Origin: an uncultured Oscillospiraceae bacterium
GTDB taxonomy: Bacteria > Bacillota > Clostridia > Oscillospirales > Oscillospiraceae
Assembly (NCBI GenBank): GCA_934636655.1
Contig: CAKUAS010000005.1
Location: forward strand, 1 to 64,000
Direction: 5' to 3'
Length of the DNA stretch: 64,000 bases
Of this stretch, positions 15,172-23,900 are shown piece after piece (positions within the stretch are counted from its first letter, which is position 1; each line of letters opens with the position of its first letter). The notes below the pieces were generated by a model. It was not told where the DNA came from. It saw only the letters and a program-made list of their open reading frames with translations, and did no database searches. A program made the translations under genes and the position numbers.

Positions 15172-16056
15172 ATGAAAAGCTTTACTAAAATAATCGCACT
15201 CGCACTCGCAATCGTTCTCGCATTCAGCCTCGCAGCCTGCTCGACTAAGGGCGGCGACGATTCCGCCAAAGACGGCGACAAGGTCATCAAGATAGCAGTT
15301 CCCAACGACACCACCAACGAAGCCCGCGCACTGCTCCTGCTCCAGGAGGCCGGCATCATCAAGCTCAAGGACGGCGCAGGCATAACCGCGACCAAGAACG
15401 ACATCGTCGAGAATCCGTACAATGTCGAGATCGTTGAAGCCGAAGCCGCAGCCATCCCCCAGCTCCTGCCCGACGTTGACTACGCGGTCATCAACAGCAA
15501 CTACGCAATAAACGCAGGCCTCAACCCCGTTAAGGACTCCCTGTTCAAGGAAGGCTCCTCCTCCGCATACTCCAACATCCTCGCAGTCAAGGAAGGCAAC
15601 GAAAACACCGACGCAGTCAAGGCGCTCAAGGCAGCTCTCGAGAGCAAGCAGGTAGCAGACTTCATCGCAGAGAAGTATGAAGGTTCCGTTGTTTCCGTAG
15701 TCGATAACCCCACCGACGGCTTTGACAGCTCCGTTGATTACGCATCCCTCGCAGGCACCACCATCTCCGTCGCGGCATCCGTAACTCCTCACGCAGAGAT
15801 CCTTGAGATCGCAAAGCAGATCCTCGCCGAGAAGGACATCACCCTCGACATCCAGACCTACAGCGACTACGTCATCCCCAACAACGTCGTTGAAGACGGC
15901 ACTGTTCTGGCAAACTACTTCCAGCACACCCCCTACCTCGACGACTTCAACGCTCAGCAGGGCACCCACATCGTCTCCGTGGCAGCCATCCACGTCGAGC
16001 CCATGGGCCTGTACGGCGGCACCCAGACCACTCTGGACGCAGTCTCCGGCAAGTAA
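15172..16056 (+). CDS. metQ: Methionine-binding lipoprotein, apparently circularly permuted MetQ
   Basis: 294 aa. Signal peptide with lipobox LAAC (C23). MetQ/NlpA proteins normally read TPHAEIL...DYVLPN...NFFQH.PYLD...HVEPMG in the first half and then IAVPNDxTNEARALLLL...DIVENP...AVINxNYA...SPYANIL...FIEEKY. Here the second half comes first (residues 37-177: IAVPNDTTNEARALLLL to FIAEKYEGSVVSVV). An 18-residue linker (178-195) follows, then the first half (197-294: VTPHAEIL, YVIPNNVV, ANYFQHTPYLDDFN, HVEPMGLY), ending exactly at the usual hinge. All substrate-pocket blocks seem present, so a functional methionine receptor is likely. It is the first gene of metQNI. Confidence 0.9.
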   Translation: MKSFTKIIALALAIVLAFSLAACSTKGGDDSAKDGDKVIKIAVPNDTTNEARALLLLQEAGIIKLKDGAGITATKNDIVENPYNVEIVEAEAAAIPQLLPDVDYAVINSNYAINAGLNPVKDSLFKEGSSSAYSNILAVKEGNENTDAVKALKAALESKQVADFIAEKYEGSVVSVVDNPTDGFDSSVDYASLAGTTISVAASVTPHAEILEIAKQILAEKDITLDIQTYSDYVIPNNVVEDGTVLANYFQHTPYLDDFNAQQGTHIVSVAAIHVEPMGLYGGTQTTLDAVSGK

Positions 16057-16086
16057 TATATTAAATAGTATATAAAGCACGAACGG

Positions 16087-16141
16087 CTGACAGGAGCTTA
16101 GCTCCTGTCAGCTCAGTGTGCAAAAAGTCGCAGACTTTTTT
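16087..16141 (+). promoter_or_regulatory. Two intercistronic hairpins between metQ and metN
   Basis: Hairpin 1: CTGACAGGAGC / GCTCCTGTCAG, loop TTA, 11 perfect pairs. Hairpin 2: AAAAAGTC / GACTTTTT with six T, terminator-like. Together they could protect the metQ 3' end and terminate part of the transcripts, giving more binding protein than permease. Confidence 0.65.
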
Positions 16142-16170
16142 AATACGCAGAAAGAGAGGGCGGGAAGCAA

Positions 16171-17178
16171 GTGATAGAACTTAAAAACGTAAGCAAGACC
16201 TTTGACTCCGGAACGGGAGAGGTGGACGCGCTCAAAAACGTCTCCCTTACCATTCAGGACGGAGATATATACGGAATAATCGGCATGTCCGGCGCCGGAA
16301 AGAGTACGCTCGTGCGATGCATAAACCTGCTCGAGAAGCCCTCGAGCGGTGAGATAATCGTAAACGGCGAGCGGCTCGACACCATGAGCCCCGCGCAGCT
16401 TCGCGCGGCAAGACGCAACATAACGATGATCTTCCAGCACTTCAACCTGCTCATGCAGCGCACATGCCTGAAGAATATATGCTTCCCGATGGAGCTTGCC
16501 GGCGTCAAGAAATCCGATGCGGAAAAGCGCGCACGCGAGCTTCTGGAGCTCGTCGGCCTGCCGGATAAGGCAAACGCCTATCCCGCGCAGCTTTCGGGCG
16601 GCCAGCAGCAGCGCATAGCCATTGCCCGCGCACTGGCAACAGACCCTCAGGTGCTGCTCTGCGATGAGGCTACAAGCGCCCTCGACCCGAAAACGACCCG
16701 CCAGATCCTTGAGCTCATCAAGGACATAAACGCAAAGCTCGGCATAACGGTCGTTATCATAACCCATCAGATGAGCGTCGTTAAGGAGGTCTGCAACCAT
16801 GTTGCCATCCTTGATGACGGCGAGGTCGCCGAGGAGGGGCTCGTGGCGGCGGTGTTTGCTGCGCCCAAATCCCCGGCCGGACGCAGGCTCGTGTTCCCCG
16901 GCGGGGTGGACGAAATGGTCTCCGACCCCAAGACCGAGCGCCGCGTCAGACTGATCTTCCGCGACAGTCAGACGACCGCGATACCTCTCGTCGCGCGTCT
17001 GGCATCGGAGGAGAGCATTTTCTGCAATGTCATTTCCGCGTCCACGCAGAAGCTGTCCGCGGAGGTCTACGGCAGTCTGCTCATAGGCATCCCCAGCGCG
17101 CAGTATGACCGTGCGCTGAAGTTCATTTCATCCGTTGCAAACGTTACGGCAGAGGAGGTAGACGGCAATGTACAGTGA
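16171..17178 (+). CDS. metN: Methionine ABC transporter ATP-binding protein
   Basis: 335 aa. ABC ATPase with Walker A GMSGAGKST (38-46), Q-loop FQHFNLL, signature LSGGQQQR (141-148), Walker B VLLCDEATS and H-loop THQ. The C-terminal 80 residues fit the NIL domain that binds methionine and shuts the transporter down from inside (transinhibition). The start is GTG 16171, 115 bases after metQ. It overlaps metI by 11 bases. With MetI and the MetQ-like lipoprotein it forms a D/L-methionine importer. Confidence 0.93.
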   Translation: MIELKNVSKTFDSGTGEVDALKNVSLTIQDGDIYGIIGMSGAGKSTLVRCINLLEKPSSGEIIVNGERLDTMSPAQLRAARRNITMIFQHFNLLMQRTCLKNICFPMELAGVKKSDAEKRARELLELVGLPDKANAYPAQLSGGQQQRIAIARALATDPQVLLCDEATSALDPKTTRQILELIKDINAKLGITVVIITHQMSVVKEVCNHVAILDDGEVAEEGLVAAVFAAPKSPAGRRLVFPGGVDEMVSDPKTERRVRLIFRDSQTTAIPLVARLASEESIFCNVISASTQKLSAEVYGSLLIGIPSAQYDRALKFISSVANVTAEEVDGNVQ

Positions 17179-17866
17179 TCTTTTCTCCGAGGCCTCCGTT
17201 CAGGGGCTTCTCGATATCCTGCCCACGTTCCCGACCGCCCTGTGGGAGACGTTTTACGTAACAGTCCTGAGCACCGCTCTTTCTCTTGTCATCGGGCTTC
17301 CGCTCGGCGTGCTGCTCGTTGCCGGTGAAAAGGACGGCGTCCGGCCGCTGCCGGCATGGCTCATGCACCTGCTGAACGTTATCATAAACCTTCTGCGCTC
17401 GATCCCCTTCCTTATTCTCATGATCATGGTCCTTCCGCTCTCCCGGGCGCTCATAGGCACGGCCGTCGGCACAACGGCGACCATCGTTCCGCTCGTCGCG
17501 GCGGCGTTCCCCTTCGTCGCGCGCCTTGTCGAGAGCAGTCTGCGCGAGCTTGACGGCAACATCATCGAGGCCGCGCAGAGCATGGGCGCGTCGCCCTTCC
17601 AGATCATCTGCAAGGTCATGATCCCCGAGAGCGTACCCTCGCTTATACAGAACGTCACCATCGCGCTGACCACCATCCTCAGCTACTCGGCAATGAGCGG
17701 CATCATCGGCGGCGGCGGCCTCGGCAAGATCGCCATCGACTACGGCTACTATCGCTATAAGTACCTCATCATGGTCGTCGCGGTCATCATCCTCATCCTG
17801 CTCGTTCAGGTCTTCCAGAGCCTCGGCACCTATCTTGCCAAGAAGTGCGACAAGAGACTTAAATAA
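17168..17866 (+). CDS. metI: Methionine ABC transporter permease
   Basis: 232 aa with five hydrophobic segments and the EAA loop (EAAQSMGASPFQIICKVMIPE, about residues 136-156) that docks on MetN. The start overlaps metN's end, with GAGGAGG upstream inside metN, so the two are coupled. A strong terminator follows. Confidence 0.93.
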   Translation: MYSDLFSEASVQGLLDILPTFPTALWETFYVTVLSTALSLVIGLPLGVLLVAGEKDGVRPLPAWLMHLLNVIINLLRSIPFLILMIMVLPLSRALIGTAVGTTATIVPLVAAAFPFVARLVESSLRELDGNIIEAAQSMGASPFQIICKVMIPESVPSLIQNVTIALTTILSYSAMSGIIGGGGLGKIAIDYGYYRYKYLIMVVAVIILILLVQVFQSLGTYLAKKCDKRLK

Positions 17867-17880
17867 ATATTAATGTATGT

Positions 17881-17910
17881 AAAAGCGCAATGCCCGGCAT
17901 TGCGCTTTTT
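17881..17910 (+). terminator. Terminator of metQNI
   Basis: AAAAGCGCAATGCC / GGCATTGCGCTTTTT with a two-base loop region, immediately downstream of metI. Confidence 0.9.
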
Positions 17911-17962
17911 GCTGCATTCATATATAATGTAAAGACAAACACCGGAAAGGGCTGATGATAAA

Positions 17963-19084
17963 ATGAAAAAGAGACTGACCGCGCTGCTTTTGTCGATGCT
18001 CATGATACTGTCGCTTGCCGCGTGCTCCGACGGGAAGGATAACGGCGATGACGGCGGCACAAAGCAGGGCTCCGACGCTGATGAGATCAATATCGTTCCG
18101 ACGGCTGCAAGCTCTGTCGAGACCGAGCGGTACGATAACGGCGATTTCAGCCTTGATATCCCCAAGGGCTGGACGGTCACGTCCGGCGGAGCGTATATGC
18201 TGCACAGCATCCGCGTCTACGACCCGGAAAACCCGATAAATCAGATGTTTGTCATGCTCAAGGCCGACTGCCTGCTGCACAGTCAGGCCGGTAAGGACGC
18301 GTGGCAGTATAATTATCAGATGGGAAACAGCCAGGCGATTTTATTTGCTTCAGCTCCCGTGCTCTCATCGCCGTCGACCGAGGGCTTTTTTAAAATATTC
18401 CCGCAGTATGCGGTGTTTGCCTCGTCGGTAGAATCGAGCTATTCGGGATATTCGTTCCCGAGCTTTGAAAGCTTTACGGTGACCGACCGCTTTGCGTCAA
18501 CGAGCAGTCTTGCCGCCTCCGCCATAGGGGACGAGCTTCTGCGCGCAACGTTTACCGACGGAGACAAAACCGGCGAGGGCATGTTCTCCGCCTCGGTCGT
18601 CGATTTCGGACAGGTACAGATCCCGTCCGGCGGCGTGTCGGGCTATCAGCTCCAGACTGCCGACGGCGGCTATTACATGGCATACAACATCGTCGCCGTG
18701 ACGGCCGAGAAGGATACGTTTATCGACTGGGAGCCGGTGCTGACAAAATGTATGGCCACACTTGAATACTCCGACAGCTTTGTCAGCAGCGCAAAGCAGG
18801 CGAGCAACGAGACCGTCGCGCTTGCCATGCAGATAAGCCGCAATTTCAACGAGACGATGAACGGCATCATGGCCGCGTGGGAAAGCCGCAGCGCAAGTCA
18901 GGATATCATGAGCCAGAAGCAGAGCGATGCCATCCTCGGCTACGAGCGCATATACAACACCGAGACCGGCGAGACCTATAAGGCCGATCTCGGCTGGAGC
19001 GACAATCACGACAGCGAGCTTTACAAGCCCGTCGAGGATGACAGCCTGTATCTCAAGGCGACCAGCGGCTTTATAGTCGATTAG
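17963..19084 (+). CDS. Lipoprotein of unknown function
   Basis: 373 aa. Signal peptide with lipobox LAAC (C21), then a Gly/Asp-rich linker and a domain starting YDNGDFSLDIPKGWTV. This resembles the PsbP-like/DcrB-like stress lipoprotein fold, in which a user-facing surface recognises unknown ligands. The C-terminal part (about 270-373) is helical and contains QDIMSQKQSDAILGYERIYN, reminiscent of repeats in secreted Firmicute proteins. It is monocistronic between two terminators. The function cannot be assigned. Confidence 0.65.
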   Translation: MKKRLTALLLSMLMILSLAACSDGKDNGDDGGTKQGSDADEINIVPTAASSVETERYDNGDFSLDIPKGWTVTSGGAYMLHSIRVYDPENPINQMFVMLKADCLLHSQAGKDAWQYNYQMGNSQAILFASAPVLSSPSTEGFFKIFPQYAVFASSVESSYSGYSFPSFESFTVTDRFASTSSLAASAIGDELLRATFTDGDKTGEGMFSASVVDFGQVQIPSGGVSGYQLQTADGGYYMAYNIVAVTAEKDTFIDWEPVLTKCMATLEYSDSFVSSAKQASNETVALAMQISRNFNETMNGIMAAWESRSASQDIMSQKQSDAILGYERIYNTETGETYKADLGWSDNHDSELYKPVEDDSLYLKATSGFIVD

Positions 19085-19097
19085 CGCTATCGATATT

Positions 19098-19133
19098 AAA
19101 CGAACAGCTTACTTTTGGGCTGTTCGTTTTTTA
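19098..19133 (+). terminator. Terminator after lipoprotein gene
   Basis: AAACGAACAGC pairs with GCTGTTCGTTT across a short loop, followed by TTTT. Confidence 0.85.
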
Positions 19134-19177
19134 GGCAAATGGGCTCAAATGCTTGATTTTAAGACCGATAGCTGATA

Positions 19178-19216
19178 TTGTCTATGTTAAATAAAGTTTC
19201 TTTAGTGTAACTTTAT
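19178..19216 (+). promoter_or_regulatory. Candidate promoter with inverted repeat, YhgE/Pip operon
   Basis: ATAAAGTT (19191-19198) and AACTTTAT (19209-19216) are perfect 8-bp arms 10 bases apart. They surround a possible TTGTCT (19178-19183), 17 bases, TTTAGT promoter. This looks like a repressor operator. No regulator gene is adjacent. Confidence 0.4.
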
Positions 19217-19247
19217 ATTGAGTAAAAGTCGATGCAAAGGTGGTAAC

Positions 19248-21365
19248 ATGAAGAATACGTTCAAAATATTCTTTTCCGACATCGGAAGTCTCGTCAAGCA
19301 CTTCTTTGCAGTCGCCGTTGTGATCGCCATTACGATCATCCCGGCGCTGTATGCATGGGTCAACATCTATGCAAACTCCGATCCCTACGGAAACACGGGC
19401 AATATCAGCGTTGCCGTCGCGTCCGACGATCAGGGCTATGAAGGGCAGAACATGGGCGAGAGCATACTCGATGGCCTTAAGGACAACAAGTCGATAAACT
19501 GGGTGTTTACCGACAGCACCGAGAAGGCGCGCAAGGGAGTCGACAGCGGCAAATACTATGCCGCGATACTCATCGGTGAAAATTTCAGCCGCAATATGTA
19601 CGACCTGAAATCCGCCCTCACCGACGATGAGAGCACCATTACATACTATGTAAATGCGAAGACAAACGCCATTGCCACCAAGATAACCGACACGGCGGCG
19701 GAGACGGTCAAGTCCAATATCCAGGTCGAGTATCTGAAGGTGCTGTTCCAGACCGTTTTCACAACCGGCCAGGAGCTCGGGGACGATATCGACGAGGAGC
19801 AGGCGGTAAACGCCGTCATCTCGCAGCTGACGGACCTCAGCAAAAGTCTCAGGCAGTACAGCGCGTCGATAGGAAAGTTTGTTGACGACAGCTCGTCTAT
19901 CTCCTACGTCCTCTCCGGCATCGGAAGCTCCTCGGCAAACGCTTCGGCGGCGCTTTCCGGCAGTCAGGCGACTCTCAACTCCGCACAGGCGTCTATAACA
20001 AATGCACAGACAGCGATAGATCAGCTCGCCGACGGCATAGACGGTAAGCTCGCCGAGCTTGAAGCAGATCTTGATGAACTTACGGCAGCTCTTAACAAGA
20101 TCGCCTCGAGCGAGGTCATAAACGGCAGCATCGAGCTGCACAATCAGATGGTCGACGCCGCCAAGGCAGCGGCGGCCAAGCTCCAGACGCATCTTGAAAC
20201 TCTGCGCGCGCTGCTTCCCGAAAACAGCGCCATGAGCGGCACGGCCTATGTGGCCAATACCCTCGATGCGCTCATAGAGCGCACAAAGCAGATGCAGAAC
20301 CAGCTTGAGCTTCTGCGCGACGACTCGAGCTTCGCGGAGGATGCGGCGAACATAACCGGCGCCTGCGCGGACACCGTTTCGCTCATGCGCTCGATGATAA
20401 CGAACGAGCTCAAGACCGGCATCGACATGATGCTCTCGAACCTTTCGAGCACCCTGAACATGATGGGCCCGCTCATAAACAGTTTAGGCATAACGCTTGA
20501 CGATATCGCGCCCGTAGTATCCTCCGCGGGCGATACGCTCAAATACGTCTCCTCGTCCATGACGCGGCTTCAGGCGCTCATGGAGCGTGTCGCAAATTCC
20601 TGCGATGAACTGCTTGTGAAGATAAACGAGGGTACGGCCGACGAGCGGCTTCAAACTCTCATAACCGTTTTGAACGGCAACGCCGAAAAATACGCGGAGT
20701 TCCTCTCCGAACCCGTCAAGGTCACGGAGGAGACCATTTATCCCACCGCAAGCTACGGCGACGCGATGACTCCGTTCTACTCCGTCCTGGCCATTTGGGT
20801 CGGCGGCGTTATCCTCGTTGCCATCCTCAAGGTCGAGGCAGACCCGAGAGGACTGCGCCATGTCACCGAGGGGCAGAAGTACTGGGGCAAGTTCCTGCTG
20901 TTTTTCCTCCTCGGTCAGGCTCAGGCAGCGATAATCGTTCTGGGCGATATATATCTGCTTAACTGCCAGGTCGAAAACCCGTGGCTGTTCTGGGCGGCCG
21001 CGGCGGTGACGAGCTTTGTTTTCAACGCGATAATCTATTCGCTGGCGCTGGCCTTCGGCGATATCGGCAAGGCCATCGTCGTCGTTATCATGGTCGTGCA
21101 GATAGCGGGCTCCTCGGGCTCTTACCCGATCGAGATCCTGCCCGATATATTCAGCAAGATATATCTGTTCTTCCCCTTCCCGTATGCGATAAACGCGATG
21201 CGCGAGGCTATCTTCGGCATGTATCACTGGGATTACCTCATCTATCTGGGCGAGCTTCTCATCTTCGGTGCTGCCGCCATTGCCATCGGCCTTGTCGTGC
21301 GCAAGCCCTTTATAAAAATGAACCGTTTCGTCGAGGACGAGATGGAGAAATCGGGGGTGCTGTGA
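19248..21365 (+). CDS. YhgE/Pip family membrane protein (copy 1)
   Basis: 705 aa. One N-terminal membrane helix (VVIAITIIPALYAWVNIYAN), a long extracytoplasmic region with coiled-coil character (about residues 175-500), then five C-terminal helices of the ABC-2-permease type. The conserved block ASYGDAMTPFYSVLAIWVGG precedes those helices, as in YhgE/phage-infection-protein relatives. Related proteins include the ESX/type-VII-associated Pip/EsaA group, but no type VII genes are here. The start ATG 19248 was chosen for AAAGGTGG upstream. It is first in a four-gene operon. Confidence 0.85.
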   Translation: MKNTFKIFFSDIGSLVKHFFAVAVVIAITIIPALYAWVNIYANSDPYGNTGNISVAVASDDQGYEGQNMGESILDGLKDNKSINWVFTDSTEKARKGVDSGKYYAAILIGENFSRNMYDLKSALTDDESTITYYVNAKTNAIATKITDTAAETVKSNIQVEYLKVLFQTVFTTGQELGDDIDEEQAVNAVISQLTDLSKSLRQYSASIGKFVDDSSSISYVLSGIGSSSANASAALSGSQATLNSAQASITNAQTAIDQLADGIDGKLAELEADLDELTAALNKIASSEVINGSIELHNQMVDAAKAAAAKLQTHLETLRALLPENSAMSGTAYVANTLDALIERTKQMQNQLELLRDDSSFAEDAANITGACADTVSLMRSMITNELKTGIDMMLSNLSSTLNMMGPLINSLGITLDDIAPVVSSAGDTLKYVSSSMTRLQALMERVANSCDELLVKINEGTADERLQTLITVLNGNAEKYAEFLSEPVKVTEETIYPTASYGDAMTPFYSVLAIWVGGVILVAILKVEADPRGLRHVTEGQKYWGKFLLFFLLGQAQAAIIVLGDIYLLNCQVENPWLFWAAAAVTSFVFNAIIYSLALAFGDIGKAIVVVIMVVQIAGSSGSYPIEILPDIFSKIYLFFPFPYAINAMREAIFGMYHWDYLIYLGELLIFGAAAIAIGLVVRKPFIKMNRFVEDEMEKSGVL

Positions 21366-21366
21366 T

Positions 21367-21756
21367 ATGGCGAAGAAGCTCAACGTACGCGTCCGCGAAA
21401 ACAGCACCGATGTGCTCTACGGCAAGCTGCTGATGTACGCAGAGCAGGTGCATCAGAACAATAAGCGCCGCATAAAAAACGGCCTTATAAGTCTTATAGT
21501 CATACCCTTTATCCTTGTCGGCATATTGCTTCTGACCGACAGCTCAAGGATAGTGTTCCTTATCATATGGATAGCCTGCATGTTCGTTGTCGCGGCGTTC
21601 CTGCTGTATATCGCGTATTCCGACTGGATGCTGCAATCGACGATAAACGAGCTGTCGCGCGATGAGCTCGGCGAGCTTGACAGCCTTATCACCGTCAAGC
21701 CCCCGCGCCGCGGCCTCAAGCTCCTTCAGAAGCTTGAAGAGGAGGTGACGAAGTGA
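21367..21756 (+). CDS. Small two-helix membrane protein
   Basis: 129 aa with helices at about 39-57 and 62-83 and charged ends; no family recognised. It starts two bases after the first YhgE stop codon, and its stop overlaps the GTG of the second, so it is tightly coupled between the two. A structural partner of the YhgE pair is the simplest guess. Confidence 0.6.
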   Translation: MAKKLNVRVRENSTDVLYGKLLMYAEQVHQNNKRRIKNGLISLIVIPFILVGILLLTDSSRIVFLIIWIACMFVVAAFLLYIAYSDWMLQSTINELSRDELGELDSLITVKPPRRGLKLLQKLEEEVTK

Positions 21757-23900
21757 AGAATATCCTCTATATTTTCAGAAACGATATGCGCAGGATATCC
21801 GCCAGCGTCGTCGCCATCGTCATAATCCTCGGCCTCGCCGCCGTGCCCTGCCTGTACGCGTGGTTCAACATTTTTTCAAACTGGGATCCCTACGGCCCGG
21901 ACGCGACCTCACGCATAAAGGTCGCCGTCGCCTCCGATGACGCGGGCGCAAGCGTGCTGGGACTTAAAATTAACATCGGCGATCAGGTCATAAGCGCCCT
22001 TGAGGCAAACGACACTATCGGCTGGCAGTTTGTCGACACAAAGCAGGACGCATTGGACCTTGTCTACAGCGGCGACTGCTACGCGGCGCTCGTCGTGCCC
22101 GAGGATTTTACAACCAACGTCACAAGCTTTTTGAGCGGCGACATTACGAATCCCGAAATAATCTTCTATCAGAACGATAAGAAAAACGCCATCGCACCAA
22201 AGATCACCGGCAAAGCTAAGACCGCCGTTCAGGAGCAGGTCAACGCGACCTTCGTGCAGACGATATCCGACGATATCGCTTCGCTCATCTCCGTTGCAAA
22301 CGCAAACGGAGTCACCGCCGAGGGACTGCTGAACGACTTGAGCTCCGATATAAGCGACCTGAGCCTCAAGCTCTCCGACTGCTGCGCGGCACTGAGCGCC
22401 GCGAACGGCCTGACAAACGCCGCGAGAAACCTCATCAGCGTTTCCGTGAAGCTGTGCAACAACACTGCAACGACCCTTGAGCAGTCGAAGGATCTACTCA
22501 ACAAGGTCGGCGACGATACGGCGACGATAAACGAGCGCGTCGATACCACCGTGCAGAGCGTTACAACAGCTCTTGCGCAGGCGGATGCAAACCTCGCCGC
22601 CATCCAGACGAGCCTTGAAAACGCATTTTCCGACATAAATCGTTATAACGACTACGTTTCCACGGGCTTGGCCGCCGACATTGCGATGCTCGATGCGCTG
22701 AGCACCAACTGCTCGGACATGGCGCAGTCGTTCACGTCCATAGGCTTTGACGCGGCGGCATCGCAGATGAACGCGCTCGCCTCGAAGCTTAAAAGTCTCA
22801 GCGCGGCTCTCGGCAGCCTCAAGGAGGCAAACGACGAAAGCTGGGAGGGCATCCGCGAGCAGCAGGCATCTCTCATAGAGTCGATAAGCTCCGCGCGCGA
22901 AACGATAAGCAGCCTTTCGGCCACCGTCAGCAGCGACCTTGCACCGAAGCTGCATGCGGCCTTAAATCAGGCGCAGGGCGCGTCGGCTAACGTCAGCTCC
23001 GTTCTCGGTAAGCTTCAGAGCTCTACGAGCGCTCTGAGCGGCACCTTAAACTCCTACCTCGGCTCCATCGGCACCATGCAGTCCGGCTTTGCAGATACGC
23101 AGAAGGCCATCGAGGGCGCGCAGGCGGAGCTCAAGGTCATCTCCGAGTTCGTCTCGGCGCTTGCCGGCAGCAAGCTGCTTGCCGAGGTGTCTGATACGCT
23201 CGAAAACGACGGCGACCTCGTCGGCGGATATCTCGCATCGCCCATCAGCATGGACACCGTCATAAAATACGAGATCGAGACCTACGGTTCGGCAATGGCT
23301 CCGTTTTACACGGTGCTTGCCCAGTGGGTCGGCGCACTGCTGAACGCGGTATTCCTCAAGGTCAAGATCCGCGCCGAGGACGAACCTCTCGGCCTGCGTC
23401 TGCACGAGAGATTTTTCGGCCGCTACGGTCTGTTCTTCCTCGTCTCTATCGGCCAGGCGCTGATCGTGTCGCTCGGCGATCTGTTCTATGTTCAGATCCA
23501 GTGCCTGTATCCCTGGCGCTTCGTGCTCGCGGCCGTCGTCACGGGACTTTGCTTCTCACTCATAAACTATGCGCTTGTTTTCGCGCTCGATAATATCGGT
23601 ATGGCGCTCTCCGTCATCGCCATGGTCATGCAGGTCGGCGGCTCCGGCGGTACGTATCCCGTCGAGGTCCTCCCGGAGATATTCCGGAAGCTTTACGACT
23701 ACATGCCCTTCAAATACGCAATGAACGCAATGCGAGAGACCATCGCGGGAATGTACGGCAGCAATTACACCCATGACATTGTCGTCCTCCTGTGCATAGC
23801 GCTCGGTTCGATAATTTTCGGACTTGCGCTGTACTACCCCTGCCTTGGCCTGAATCGCTTAATTGAATCAAGTAAAAGAAAGAGTGAGATCATGCAATGA
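21753..23900 (+). CDS. YhgE/Pip family membrane protein (copy 2)
   Basis: 715 aa, same plan as copy 1: N-terminal helix (IILGLAAVPCLYAWFNIFSNWDPYG, near residues 21-45), a long outer region with Ser/Ala-rich helices, and five C-terminal helices preceded by YGSAMAPFYTVLAQWVGA. The start is GTG 21753, overlapping the previous stop. The two copies may form a heterodimer. Confidence 0.85.
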   Translation: MKNILYIFRNDMRRISASVVAIVIILGLAAVPCLYAWFNIFSNWDPYGPDATSRIKVAVASDDAGASVLGLKINIGDQVISALEANDTIGWQFVDTKQDALDLVYSGDCYAALVVPEDFTTNVTSFLSGDITNPEIIFYQNDKKNAIAPKITGKAKTAVQEQVNATFVQTISDDIASLISVANANGVTAEGLLNDLSSDISDLSLKLSDCCAALSAANGLTNAARNLISVSVKLCNNTATTLEQSKDLLNKVGDDTATINERVDTTVQSVTTALAQADANLAAIQTSLENAFSDINRYNDYVSTGLAADIAMLDALSTNCSDMAQSFTSIGFDAAASQMNALASKLKSLSAALGSLKEANDESWEGIREQQASLIESISSARETISSLSATVSSDLAPKLHAALNQAQGASANVSSVLGKLQSSTSALSGTLNSYLGSIGTMQSGFADTQKAIEGAQAELKVISEFVSALAGSKLLAEVSDTLENDGDLVGGYLASPISMDTVIKYEIETYGSAMAPFYTVLAQWVGALLNAVFLKVKIRAEDEPLGLRLHERFFGRYGLFFLVSIGQALIVSLGDLFYVQIQCLYPWRFVLAAVVTGLCFSLINYALVFALDNIGMALSVIAMVMQVGGSGGTYPVEVLPEIFRKLYDYMPFKYAMNAMRETIAGMYGSNYTHDIVVLLCIALGSIIFGLALYYPCLGLNRLIESSKRKSEIMQ

